A stretch of DNA of 44,683 nt. It comes from a bacterium (GTDB lineage: Bacteria; Zixibacteria; MSB-5A5; GN15; FEB-12). The position numbers and the translations under genes are program-made. Position 1 is the first letter of the stretch, and the number at the start of each line of letters is the position of its first letter. The stretch covers positions 1-44,683 of the forward strand of contig JARGFS010000006.1 in NCBI GenBank assembly GCA_029211095.1, in the 5' to 3' direction. Below are positions 16,374 to 24,447 of the stretch, piece by piece. A model generated the notes under the pieces. It searched no databases, had not been told where the DNA came from, and worked only from the letters and a program-made list of their open reading frames with translations.

Positions 16374-17069
16374 TTATATCTGGATTCCTAAGTTATAGAC
16401 AAGCAGATAATAGATACCAACCAGAAGAAAAACGAGGGCCGTGATTCGCTTGGCCCAGATGGCTATTTGCCTGAGCCGGTCAAAGACGGAACTGACATAC
16501 TGGGTAAAGAAGCTGATCAGCACGGCAAAGAGGACAACCGGCAGCGAAGAACCAACGGCGTAGGCAACGGGCATACTGATCGCTGAGCTATGATCAATGG
16601 CCAGCGGGATGAGGGATCCAAAATAAAGTGCGGCAGAAATTGGGCAAAATGAAAGGGCAAATAACAGGCCCAGAAGGGCCGAGCCCGTAATTGAGCCATC
16701 GGCCAGCCGGTTGCGAAGCTTTTCGCCCGCAGAAAAGCCGGGCATTCGGAGCGGAATCAGGTCAAACAGCAGCAATGAGACGACAATCAAAATCGGGCCG
16801 ATCAGCTTGTTGAAATCCAATTGAAGAAACATGGCCAGTTCCGAGACACTCATGAAGCTGAAGACAATGATAGCGGCCAGAGCGATATAGCTCACCATCC
16901 GACCCAGAATGTAGGCCAGTCCGGATTTCAGAACCAGACCCGGTTCATCCACCCGCTTGCCGATAAAAGTCATGGCTGCAATATTCGTGGCCAGGGGGCA
17001 GGGGGAGATTGAGGTCAGAATTCCTAACCAGAAGGCGGAGCCCAGGGCCGCCCAGAAAGAGAGTTCCAT
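16374..17069 (-). CDS. arsG: ArsG-like membrane transporter (CcdA/sulfite-exporter fold)
   Basis: 231-residue polytopic protein with about six membrane segments. The conserved ISPCPLATNIAAM near residue 22 and LSFCPISAALYFGSLIPL near residue 134 each place a Cys-Pro in a helix, as in CcdA/DsbD-type and ArsG proteins. ArsG exports aminoaromatic arsenicals in Shewanella arsEFG systems. The ATG at 17069 follows AGGAG and overlaps the arsF stop. The gene order with ArsE- and ArsF-like genes supports the name; a general thiol-electron transporter is the alternative. Confidence 0.75.
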   Translation of the reverse strand: MELSFWAALGSAFWLGILTSISPCPLATNIAAMTFIGKRVDEPGLVLKSGLAYILGRMVSYIALAAIIVFSFMSVSELAMFLQLDFNKLIGPILIVVSLLLFDLIPLRMPGFSAGEKLRNRLADGSITGSALLGLLFALSFCPISAALYFGSLIPLAIDHSSAISMPVAYAVGSSLPVVLFAVLISFFTQYVSSVFDRLRQIAIWAKRITALVFLLVGIYYLLVYNLGIQI

Positions 17070-17545
17070 CACTTCTCCTGATTATTGATAAACTGCTCCG
17101 TACTGCTCTGGATGTAGGCAGTATATTTCTCTTTGTCTCCCACCAGTTTCCAAATCTGATCCAGATTAACCCAGTCAGTCTCCTCTCCATCAATAACTCT
17201 TGAGAGAATCACCGACTGACTAATAAGCTGGTAATCTTTGGCAATATGCTCGTTCCCTTCCTCTTCAAAATTTACTACCTGCCATTCCAACTGTCCCTGT
17301 TCAATCTGGTCGGCAAACAGTCCGGTGATAGCTTCGGCGGTATATTCCTCCAGCTTCATACAGGTGGCACAGCGGCGGTTGCTGTGGAAGTAATAAGCTA
17401 CGACTTTGCTATCTGAATTGTTCTCTGCTGCCTCCGGTCCGGATTCAGCTTTCATCTCCAGACTGTCTTCCGGCTCAGCCTGTACTACTGCTCCCACTGT
17501 GAGAACAAATAGGAGTGTGGTTATAATTGTTAATAGCTGCTTCAT
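17069..17545 (-). CDS. arsF: ArsF-like periplasmic thiol protein
   Basis: 158-residue exported protein. The signal peptide ends VVQAEPED; an acidic linker leads to VAYYFHSNRRCATCMKLE, with a CxxC motif, the hallmark of the ArsF (nitrophenyl nitroreductase subunit) family. The rest is a thioredoxin-like fold. In Shewanella, ArsE and ArsF together reduce nitrophenyl arsenicals. The second ATG (17545) is chosen because AAGAGG precedes it at 7 nt; the ATG at 17560 lacks a ribosome site. Confidence 0.78.
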   Translation of the reverse strand: MKQLLTIITTLLFVLTVGAVVQAEPEDSLEMKAESGPEAAENNSDSKVVAYYFHSNRRCATCMKLEEYTAEAITGLFADQIEQGQLEWQVVNFEEEGNEHIAKDYQLISQSVILSRVIDGEETDWVNLDQIWKLVGDKEKYTAYIQSSTEQFINNQEK

Positions 17546-17570
17546 TTTATGCCTCTTCATTTTGTAGTTC

Positions 17571-17807
17571 TCATTCGTTGAGGAACTGTTTCAATTCGTC
17601 CACCGAAGGGACCCGGCCGGAAACCACTACTTTGCCATTTATTACCAAGGCCGGGGTCATCATTACGCCAAAACTGCTGATTTCCACAATGTCGGTGATC
17701 TTCTCCACCTCACACGACAATTCCAGCTCTTTCACGGCGCTTTCCGTCTTTTTCATGAGTTCCTGACACTTGGCACAGCCGGGGCCAAGAACTTTCACCT
17801 CTTTCAT
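17571..17807 (-). CDS. arsE: ArsE/MTH895-type small thioredoxin-like protein
   Basis: 78-residue cytoplasmic protein with the redox motif GCAKCQELMKK near residue 11 and the cis-Pro region MMTPALVINGKVVVSG, a minimal glutaredoxin/thioredoxin fold. This class (MTH895/ArsE) sits beside permease and ArsR genes in many anaerobes. A strong AGGAGG precedes the ATG. It lies between the permease and arsF, with 9 and 25 nt gaps. Confidence 0.85.
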   Translation of the reverse strand: MKEVKVLGPGCAKCQELMKKTESAVKELELSCEVEKITDIVEISSFGVMMTPALVINGKVVVSGRVPSVDELKQFLNE

Positions 17808-17816
17808 AAATCCTCC

Positions 17817-19121
17817 TTATTGATAGATGGCTCCAAACAGCAAACCGGAGATAGTTGCCATAACTATGACCAGCAGGATAAATACAATAGTCTTTTTTGT
17901 TCCCATCACCGATCTAATCACCAACATATTTGGCAACGAGAGAGCCGGTCCGGCCAACAGTAAAGCGAGCGCCGGTCCCTGTCCCATACCATTGCCGAGC
18001 AGACCGAGCAGTATTGGAATCTCAGTCAGCGTTGCGAAGTACATAAAGGCCCCGACCACGGCAGCAAAGAGATTGGCTCCCAGCCCATTGCCGCCGACCG
18101 CATTGGTAATCCAGTGTGGAGGGATCAGCCCCCGCTGTTCCACGCTTCCCAGCAGAAGTCCCGCAACTATAATACCGGCCAGCAACAGTGGCAGGATCTG
18201 CTTGGCAAAGCCAAATGACTGTGAAAACCATTCTCCGGCATCATCTTTGCGAACGCCGGTTACAATGGCCAGCCCAACAAAAGCGACTACAAACGGGATA
18301 ATCGGCTGGCTGTCAAAGATCAGGCTGGCACCAATAACGGCAGCGGTGGCAAGAGCCAAATGCCACCGGGGGATGGAAAACCAGAGCCAGAGCATAAGGG
18401 CGAGCAAGAAACCAAGCAGCGAAGTCAAATACCATTTGGCCGAATACAACTGATACCAGAGACCTGTGCTCTCTTGCGGACTCCCCAGGTTGGCGAATAC
18501 CAGTATCCCTACCATCGAGCCAAGCAGAAGTCCGTTTTTGGTCGCCGACACTTTCACCTCTTCATCCGGTGTCGCCATTTTAGCTGCGTTCCGCTTTTGC
18601 TCTTCAGAGCGAAACAATAGCGCCATTATCAAACCAATGACAATACTAAAGAGCACCGCCCCGACTGCCCGAGCGACCCCGATTTCCACGCCCAGGACCC
18701 GAGCGGTCAGAATAATCGCCATAATGTTGATCGCCGGTCCGGCATAGAGGAAGGCCGAAGCTGGCCCCAGGCCGGCCCCCATCCGGTATATCCCGGCAAA
18801 GAGCGGAATGATGGTACAGGAGCAGACGGCCAGAATGGAACCGGAGGTAGAGGCTACCCCGTATGAGATGAACTTGTTTGACTCTGCACCAAGATACTTG
18901 AGGACGATCCCCTGGCGAATAAAGACCGCGATTGCTCCGGCAATAAAAAAGGCCGGGACCAGGCAGAGGATAACATGCTCGCGGGCGTACCATTTGGCCA
19001 ACCGGAGAGCTTCGAATAACGGACCGGAAAAGGAAAGCTGATCCAGTGGGAAATAGTAGAATAGACCAAATACAGCTACCATCGCTGTCAATGATTTCCA
19101 GGTCCGGTTAAAAAGGTTCAT
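17817..19121 (-). CDS. arsP: ArsP-like permease (DUF318 family)
   Basis: 434-residue membrane protein with about ten helices. Hallmark SILAVCSCTIIPLFAGIYRM holds the CxC pair of the permease family, followed by GPAINIMAIILTARV and a second repeat with ATLTEIPILLGLLG and GPALSLPNMLVI. Family members export trivalent organoarsenicals (ArsP); others serve unknown substrates. AGGTGA precedes the ATG at 19121. The gene follows arsR by 15 nt. Confidence 0.8.
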   Translation of the reverse strand: MNLFNRTWKSLTAMVAVFGLFYYFPLDQLSFSGPLFEALRLAKWYAREHVILCLVPAFFIAGAIAVFIRQGIVLKYLGAESNKFISYGVASTSGSILAVCSCTIIPLFAGIYRMGAGLGPASAFLYAGPAINIMAIILTARVLGVEIGVARAVGAVLFSIVIGLIMALLFRSEEQKRNAAKMATPDEEVKVSATKNGLLLGSMVGILVFANLGSPQESTGLWYQLYSAKWYLTSLLGFLLALMLWLWFSIPRWHLALATAAVIGASLIFDSQPIIPFVVAFVGLAIVTGVRKDDAGEWFSQSFGFAKQILPLLLAGIIVAGLLLGSVEQRGLIPPHWITNAVGGNGLGANLFAAVVGAFMYFATLTEIPILLGLLGNGMGQGPALALLLAGPALSLPNMLVIRSVMGTKKTIVFILLVIVMATISGLLFGAIYQ

Positions 19122-19136
19122 GCTGTCACCTGGAAG

Positions 19137-19493
19137 CTAACCATCACGCCCAATCCGGATTTGCTGCAGCGGTTCTGCTTTGCAATTAGACTCCAACACA
19201 GACTCCACGCAGCCAAAGAAATCCATTACACAGGGGACTTTCAATCGATACCAGACCTGCAGCCCCCGCCGGTTGTCTTCCACAATCCCCACCTCTTTCA
19301 AGCGGGAAAGATGTTTTGAGACGGTCGAAATATCATCACCAACCAGATCAGTCAGTTCTCGCACGCAGGACTCTCCCCGGGACAGCCTGTCAACCAGAAG
19401 CAGCCGGGTCGGGTGGGCCATCGCCTTGATGATTTTGGCTCTGGCTTTGTAGCGAGCGGTTTGGCTCTCTTTTGTTTCGCTGTTCTTACACAT
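19137..19493 (-). CDS. arsR: ArsR family transcriptional repressor
   Basis: 118-residue winged-helix repressor and first gene of the ars operon. Recognition helix DISTVSKHLSRL at about 54-65; wing DNRRGLQVWYRL. Cys residues lie at 2, 43, 88, 95 and 104. The usual CVC metal site is reduced to SCVRELT, with only Cys43, and a C-terminal trio (88, 95, 104) is present, so the arsenic site is atypical for the classical type and may bind organoarsenicals. The ATG at 19493 follows an operator and a -10 element by 11 nt. An upstream frame extension has no family match. Confidence 0.88.
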   Translation of the reverse strand: MCKNSETKESQTARYKARAKIIKAMAHPTRLLLVDRLSRGESCVRELTDLVGDDISTVSKHLSRLKEVGIVEDNRRGLQVWYRLKVPCVMDFFGCVESVLESNCKAEPLQQIRIGRDG

Positions 19494-19497
19494 AACT

Positions 19498-19532
19498 ATT
19501 TGGCAATATAGCCAAATAGGGGATGGAGTCAA
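19498..19532 (-). promoter_or_regulatory. arsR promoter with nested operator
   Basis: Minus-strand TTGACT (19532-19527), 16-nt spacer, TATATT (19510-19505). The -10 hexamer is the exact centre of the inverted repeat ATTTGGC-6-GCCAAAT (19498-19517), so ArsR binding would cover it. Expected start of transcription is 19497-19499, leaving a leader of about 5 nt. Confidence 0.7.
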
Positions 19533-19620
19533 TACTCTTGGAAGCAATAATTGCGATGAAGAGAGAGTGGGTTGAAAGTCCGTGGGATTCGGATCGTTGG
19601 AGTAAGCGAGCTTAATAGGC

Positions 19621-19700
19621 AAAAAAAACCCAAGCAGGTCAAACCTGCCTGGGCGGACGATATTAGGTAATCCACAGAAAGAGTAACACTTTCCGATTGC
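19621..19700 (-). ncRNA. Candidate small RNA upstream of arsR
   Basis: On the minus strand a TTGACA-16-TATCTT promoter is followed about 80 nt later by an 11-bp stem with one mismatch (CCCAGGCAGGT / ACCTGCTTGGG, loop 3 nt) and eight T, a strong terminator. No ORF lies between. A short RNA of about 80 nt is predicted. It could alternatively be a leader that ends before arsR, but arsR has its own promoter downstream. Confidence 0.5.
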
Positions 19701-19706
19701 ACTTCA

Positions 19707-19734
19707 AAGATAACAGGATTGATAATTTTGTCAA
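19707..19734 (-). promoter_or_regulatory. Promoter for the 19621 small RNA
   Basis: Minus-strand TTGACA (19734-19729), 16-nt spacer, TATCTT (19712-19707). Predicted start near 19700. Confidence 0.55.
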
Positions 19735-19825
19735 GGGAAAAATAGCAGCTTTTCTGCTATCCAAACAAAACAACCCGCCACGATCCGCCAGGCTTAAACT
19801 ATTGTAGTATCGCCGTTTACGATGA

Positions 19826-19852
19826 TTCTACGTATACCGTAGAACTCTACGG
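19826..19852. repeat. Nested TCTACG inverted repeats
   Basis: TTCTACG-5-CGTAGAA at 19826-19844 overlaps CCGTAGA-2-TCTACGG at 19837-19852: three alternating copies of one 6-mer. It lies about 250 nt upstream of lon. It may be a dimer-binding operator or a switchable RNA hairpin. Confidence 0.45.
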
Positions 19853-19885
19853 AAAAATAAAACGGTCCGCTCTGGTGGGAAATGG

Positions 19886-19916
19886 CTCAAAGATGCGGCT
19901 TTGAGGCCGCTTTTTT
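19886..19916 (+). terminator. Possible attenuator: terminator with competing hairpin
   Basis: GCGGC/GCCGC (19895-19899, 19906-19910) followed by six T makes a terminator. An alternative 7-bp stem CTCAAAG/CTTTGAG (19886-19892, 19899-19905) shares bases with it, so the two exclude each other. No gene ends just upstream, so this may control a transcript into lon or end another small RNA. Confidence 0.45.
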
Positions 19917-20096
19917 GCCCATTGCGCAAGCCACTCTTTCCCATTATCTTCGTTGGTCCATTTAAAGCATTAATCGAAAAAGACCGGACTGGCCCAATTA
20001 ACCCAAAAGATGGTTGCGTGCCTCTTTCAAAAGCGTATCTTAAGTGGTTTGGCAATTGTAGATAACAGGGCGAAATCGCCTCATTAGAGCGGAATT

Positions 20097-22499
20097 ATGA
20101 AACTAAAACATCATTCAGAGTCAATTACTATCGCTTCACGCCTGCCGGTTCTTCCCCTTCGGGATGTGGTCGTCTTTCCTTACATGATCTACCCCTTGCT
20201 GATCGGACGCGAGAAGACTATGAATGCTTTGCAGGAAGCAATGATAAGAGATAAGCAGGTGCTGCTGGTTGCGCAGAAACAGGCCGGGATGGATAATCCT
20301 TCGGCCAACGACCTGTACGAAATTGGTATCGTGGCCCGCGTTCTTCAAGTCATGAAGATGCCGAACGGCACGCTCAAAGTGCTTGTTGAAGGCTTGGTCC
20401 GCGCCCAGGTCAAGAAGATGACCCGCTCTCGTAATTTTCTTTCGGCTTCGCTGGAAATTGTCTCCCCCGGCCCCGTCAAGGCTGACAAAGAGCTCGAAGC
20501 TATGTCACGCACGGTCGCCGAGAGCTTCGCCGAATATGTGCGACTTAATCGAAGAGTCCCGGATGAGATTCTCGTCTCACTGGCTTCAATAGAAGACTAC
20601 CAGCAGCGGGCAGATTCTATCTCCGCTCACCTGCTGCAGAATATTGAGGCCAAGCAGAAAGTTCTGGAAGCCCCGACTATTAAAAAGCAGTTTAAGATTC
20701 TGGCCGAAATACTGAAGAGCGAGATTGAGATACTGAAGATTGAGCAGAAGATTGATGGCTCGGTGCGGGAATCAATGTCCCGGAGCCAGCGAGAGTTCTA
20801 TCTTCAGCAGCAGCTAAAAGCAATCAAGGATGAGTTGGGACAGTACGATGAACCGGCGGCCGAAGTCGAGGATCTCTATTCCAAATTAGAAAACCATGAT
20901 TTCCCGGAGCAGGTCAGAGCCAAAGCGGAAGAAGAGATTCGGAAGCTGTCCAAGATGCATCCGTATTCAGCTGAGTCCGGGGTGGTCAGAAGTTACCTGG
21001 AGTGGATTCTCAACCTGCCGTGGGACACTCATACGGACGACCGTACAAATTTCAAGGAAGTACGCGCCATTCTGGATGGAGACCACTATGGCCTGGAGAA
21101 ACCTAAGCAGCGCATTCTTGAACATCTGGCCGTGATTCGGCTGGCCGGAAAAGTGAAGGGGCCCATTCTCTGTCTGGTGGGACCTCCCGGAGTAGGGAAA
21201 ACTTCGGTAGGAAGATCAATCGCCCGCTCTTTGGATCGTGAATTTGTCCGGATGTCTTTGGGTGGAGTGCATGACGAGGCCGAAGTTCGCGGTCATCGCC
21301 GCACCTATATTGGAGCCATGCCGGGACGAATAATTCAGGCCTTGAAAAAGGCCGGTTCGTCCAACCCGGTCTTTCTTTTTGATGAGATTGATAAGGTAGG
21401 TAAGGACTTCCGGGGCGACCCATCTTCGGCCCTGCTGGAAGTGCTGGACCCGGAGCAGAACAATACTTTTGCAGATAATTATCTCGAAGTTGAATATGAT
21501 CTTTCGGACATTCTATTTATTACCACCGCCAACAGCACGGCCAGTATTCCCCCGCCGTTGCGCGACCGGATGGAGATAATTCGTCTGCCCGGCTATCTTG
21601 ATTTTGAAAAAGTGCGCATTGCCAGAAGTTTCCTCATTCCAAAACTGCTCAAAGAGATTGGACTGGACAAAGTCGAAGTCGATTTCAAGGATGAGGCCCT
21701 CTTTGAGATAATAGGGCATTACACCCGTGAGGCCGGAGTGCGCGAACTGGAACGTCAGTTGAGCGCCATCCTCCGCAAGTCGGCTGTGAGTCTGGCCGAA
21801 GGGAAACGGGTTCGTAAGATCAGTTTTGGAAGAGCCAAGGTAAACAGACTTCTTGGCGCTCCCAAGTATGTAGGAACCAACATCAAGACCAAACCTACCG
21901 TGGGTTACGCCGTTGGACTGGCCTGGACCGAAGTAGGCGGCGATGTTCTCCCGGTCGAAGTTGTCCCGATGACCGGCAAAGCGAGGTTGACGCTGACCGG
22001 TTCTCTGGGGGATGTAATGCGAGAGTCAGCTACGGCCGCCCTCTCATTTATTCGGAAGCATGCCGAGCTGTTTGGCCTCAAGGATGATTTCTTTGAAACG
22101 CTTGATCTGCATATTCATATTCCGGAAGGGGCGGTTCCGAAAGAAGGTCCCTCAGCCGGTGTGACCCTGATCACCGCCGTTCTGTCCTCTTTGACTGCTA
22201 CCGAAGTCAGGACGGACATTGCTATGACCGGTGAGATCACTCTCACTGGCGATGTCCTTCCGGTAGGTGGTCTCAATGAGAAACTACTGGCGGCCAAGCG
22301 TCAGAAAATCGTTCGTCTGGTTGTGCCCGAAAAGAACCGGAAGGATATCGAAGAGCTTCAGGCAGACCTTCTTGAAGGACTGGAGATCAACTACGTCAAG
22401 ACAATCTTTGATGTCCTGAAACTAACCCTGGTCTCCATGCCGGGTGGAACTAACCGTCGGATGAAAGGGAGTTCCGGACGGATGGCTCGCAACAGTTAA
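20097..22499 (+). CDS. lon: ATP-dependent Lon protease
   Basis: 800-residue cytoplasmic protease for damaged and regulatory proteins. N-terminal substrate domain (from LPVLPLRDVVVFPYMIYPL), coiled-coil middle (QREFYLQQQLKAIKDELGQ), AAA+ module with Walker A GPPGVGKT at about 362 and FLFDEIDKVG, then the protease domain with the Ser-Lys dyad: Ser686 in PKEGPSAG and Lys729 in GGLNEKLLAAKR. Length is standard. GAGCGGA lies before the ATG. It begins a run of lon-engB-purA-FKBP, the lon-engB order being common in proteobacteria. A long, structured upstream region may regulate it. Confidence 0.97.
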   Translation: MKLKHHSESITIASRLPVLPLRDVVVFPYMIYPLLIGREKTMNALQEAMIRDKQVLLVAQKQAGMDNPSANDLYEIGIVARVLQVMKMPNGTLKVLVEGLVRAQVKKMTRSRNFLSASLEIVSPGPVKADKELEAMSRTVAESFAEYVRLNRRVPDEILVSLASIEDYQQRADSISAHLLQNIEAKQKVLEAPTIKKQFKILAEILKSEIEILKIEQKIDGSVRESMSRSQREFYLQQQLKAIKDELGQYDEPAAEVEDLYSKLENHDFPEQVRAKAEEEIRKLSKMHPYSAESGVVRSYLEWILNLPWDTHTDDRTNFKEVRAILDGDHYGLEKPKQRILEHLAVIRLAGKVKGPILCLVGPPGVGKTSVGRSIARSLDREFVRMSLGGVHDEAEVRGHRRTYIGAMPGRIIQALKKAGSSNPVFLFDEIDKVGKDFRGDPSSALLEVLDPEQNNTFADNYLEVEYDLSDILFITTANSTASIPPPLRDRMEIIRLPGYLDFEKVRIARSFLIPKLLKEIGLDKVEVDFKDEALFEIIGHYTREAGVRELERQLSAILRKSAVSLAEGKRVRKISFGRAKVNRLLGAPKYVGTNIKTKPTVGYAVGLAWTEVGGDVLPVEVVPMTGKARLTLTGSLGDVMRESATAALSFIRKHAELFGLKDDFFETLDLHIHIPEGAVPKEGPSAGVTLITAVLSSLTATEVRTDIAMTGEITLTGDVLPVGGLNEKLLAAKRQKIVRLVVPEKNRKDIEELQADLLEGLEINYVKTIFDVLKLTLVSMPGGTNRRMKGSSGRMARNS

Positions 22500-22532
22500 A
22501 GGTTAGATATTATTCTTGCAAGACATCACAGC

Positions 22533-22546
22533 GAGGTGCGACCATC
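22533..22546 (+). promoter_or_regulatory. Ribosome site and AUC start of engB
   Basis: GAGGTG at 22533-22538 is followed after 5 nt by ATC at 22544. No ATG, GTG or TTG occurs in this frame between a stop at 22451 and a TTG at 22673 that lies inside the P-loop domain. Confidence 0.6.
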
Positions 22547-23125
22547 GCAAAGATAACTTCGTGCGAGTTCATTGGATCATTCTTTCAACTCGATCAATTA
22601 CCCCGGGACCGTCGGGTACAGATCGCCCTGGCCGGCCGTTCCAATGTCGGGAAGTCTTCGCTCCTCAACAAATTGGTCGGGCGCAAGAAGATGGCCAAAG
22701 TTTCCACCACGCCGGGGAAAACGAGATCACTGAACTTCTTTATAGTAAACGAAAAATTCTACCTGGTAGACCTTCCCGGATACGGTTATGCAAAAGTATC
22801 TCGTTCCATTCGGGAGAGCTGGGGGAAGATGATCGAAGATTACCTCAATCAGTCATCAGATCTGATTGGGCTTTTCCTGTTGCTGGATTGTCGGCGCGAA
22901 CCAACCGCAGAGGATGTCCAATTGCTGGAGTGGCTGGCCGAACGGCAGATTCCCACTCTGGTAGTCATTACCAAAGCGGACAAACTCAGCCGGGACAAAA
23001 TAAACAGAAAGAGGCAGCAGGTAGAGAAGGCTCTGGGTGTGGCGACGATAGCTTTTTCCACTCTCTCCGGAGAGGGGAAAGCAGAACTGGTCAGCTCGGT
23101 CCTTCAATTGGTAGAAGACAATTAG
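22544..23125 (+). CDS. engB: Ribosome-biogenesis GTPase EngB (YihA/YsxC)
   Basis: 193-residue P-loop GTPase needed for large-subunit ribosome assembly. G1 is GRSNVGKSS, G2 region STTPGKTRSLNFF, G3 LVDLPGYGYAKVS, G4 ITKADKL, G5 FSTLSGEGK. The start is inferred at ATC (22544): it gives (M)AKITSCEFIGSFF, aligns with the known N terminus of B. subtilis YsxC (MKVTKSE...) and has a well-placed GAGGTG. Starting at TTG 22673 would delete the P-loop and leave 150 residues. It follows lon by 44 nt and precedes purA by 21. A sequencing error in ATG is the alternative. Confidence 0.88.
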   Translation: MAKITSCEFIGSFFQLDQLPRDRRVQIALAGRSNVGKSSLLNKLVGRKKMAKVSTTPGKTRSLNFFIVNEKFYLVDLPGYGYAKVSRSIRESWGKMIEDYLNQSSDLIGLFLLLDCRREPTAEDVQLLEWLAERQIPTLVVITKADKLSRDKINRKRQQVEKALGVATIAFSTLSGEGKAELVSSVLQLVEDN

Positions 23126-23146
23126 TAAACTGTTAAGGCATAGATT

Positions 23147-24421
23147 ATGAAAAGAAACGTTGCAGTATTAGGCTGTCAGTGGGGAGACGAGGGAAAAGGG
23201 AAGATTGTAGACCTGCTTGCCGCGGAGGCAGATATTATCGCCCGTTCTCAGGGAGGGGCCAATGCCGGGCACACGATTATTGTCGGGGATACCAAGTATG
23301 TCCTGCACCTGATTCCATCCGGAATAATTCATCCCGGCAAAATTTGCTATATCGGAAACGGGGTTGTAATTGATCCTTTTGGCCTGAAAGAGGAACTTGA
23401 TTTCCTGGCTGAGAAAGGGATAGACTATACCGGCCGCCTCTTTGTCTCCGCCGCGGCCAACCTGGTTCTGCCCTATCACAAACTAATAGATGCGGTGGAA
23501 GAGAGAAATCGGGGGACGGAATCAATCGGGACAACCATGCGCGGTATTGGTCCGGCCTATGTCGATAAAGTGGCCCGTAACGGGATACGGGTCGCCGACC
23601 TGTTTGCCCCGGATAGACTTCGCAACCGCCTTGAATACCAGTTGAAGATTAAGTCGGTTTATCTTGCCGGTTCCGATGATGAGCGGGCCAATATCAATCT
23701 TACTTTTGAAAAACTTCAGGAGTTAGTTCCGCTGTTTAAGGAACTGGCTCGGGATGTTTCGTTGGAATTGACTCGCGCGATCAAGAATGGAAAGTCGATT
23801 CTGTTTGAAGGAGCGCAGGGAACTATGTTGGACGTTGACCTCGGCACCTATCCTTACGCGACTTCATCAAATACTACTGTTGGTGGGGTGCTCACCGGTT
23901 TGGGTCTGGGTCCCAAAGCGATTGAAGAGGTAGTCGGGGTTGTCAAAGCGTACACCACGCGAGTGGGTGCGGGTCCTTTTCCAACTGAACTGGTTGACCG
24001 GACCGGGGAGAAACTTCGGGATATCGGGGATGAATTCGGCGCCACCACCGGCCGCCCCCGACGTTGCGGTTGGCTGGACCTGGTCGCCTTGAGACATGCA
24101 GTCAGAATCAACGGAGTTGATTCTATCGCGGTTACAAAACTTGATGTACTGGACAGTTTCAGCGAGATCAAGATATGTACCGGATATTCGCTCAACGGGG
24201 AGGATCTGAGCGAAGTACCGCTTGATCTGGCGGAACTATGCCATGTCAAGCCGGTATACACCAGTATGGACGGTTGGAACAGCGACACTACCGGCATAAC
24301 CAAATTTGATGATCTTTCGGAAAACGCCCGGGATTATCTGCGTTATATTGCAGATGATCTGGAAGTTAAGATCAGAATTGTGTCCACCGGGGCCAAGAGA
24401 CAAGAAACAATATTAGTCTAA
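23147..24421 (+). CDS. purA: Adenylosuccinate synthase
   Basis: 424-residue enzyme joining IMP and aspartate with GTP, the first committed step to AMP. The N terminus has LGCQWGDEGKGKIVDLL (GTP loop, catalytic Asp14) and NAGHTI (catalytic His). The middle holds ESIGTTMRGIGPAYVDK and FEGAQGTMLDVDLGTYP; the C-terminal part has TTGRPRRCGWLDLVALRHA and ITKLDVLD-like GTP specificity. Length is standard. Same direction as engB, 21 nt after it. Confidence 0.97.
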   Translation: MKRNVAVLGCQWGDEGKGKIVDLLAAEADIIARSQGGANAGHTIIVGDTKYVLHLIPSGIIHPGKICYIGNGVVIDPFGLKEELDFLAEKGIDYTGRLFVSAAANLVLPYHKLIDAVEERNRGTESIGTTMRGIGPAYVDKVARNGIRVADLFAPDRLRNRLEYQLKIKSVYLAGSDDERANINLTFEKLQELVPLFKELARDVSLELTRAIKNGKSILFEGAQGTMLDVDLGTYPYATSSNTTVGGVLTGLGLGPKAIEEVVGVVKAYTTRVGAGPFPTELVDRTGEKLRDIGDEFGATTGRPRRCGWLDLVALRHAVRINGVDSIAVTKLDVLDSFSEIKICTGYSLNGEDLSEVPLDLAELCHVKPVYTSMDGWNSDTTGITKFDDLSENARDYLRYIADDLEVKIRIVSTGAKRQETILV

Positions 24422-24447
24422 TCTATAATGAACAGGAGAAATCCAAA

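Noticed and set aside
17827-18453. Antisense frame of 208 residues across the permease gene
   Set aside because: Ser/Thr/Pro-rich product without domain features, opposite to a conserved membrane protein.
19828-20055. 75-residue minus-strand ORF upstream of lon
   Set aside because: No ribosome site, reads through the palindrome and terminator region, no family signal.
22516-23136. 206-residue frame over engB
   Set aside because: It overlaps the conserved GTPase frame and has no family features; it is a shadow of engB.
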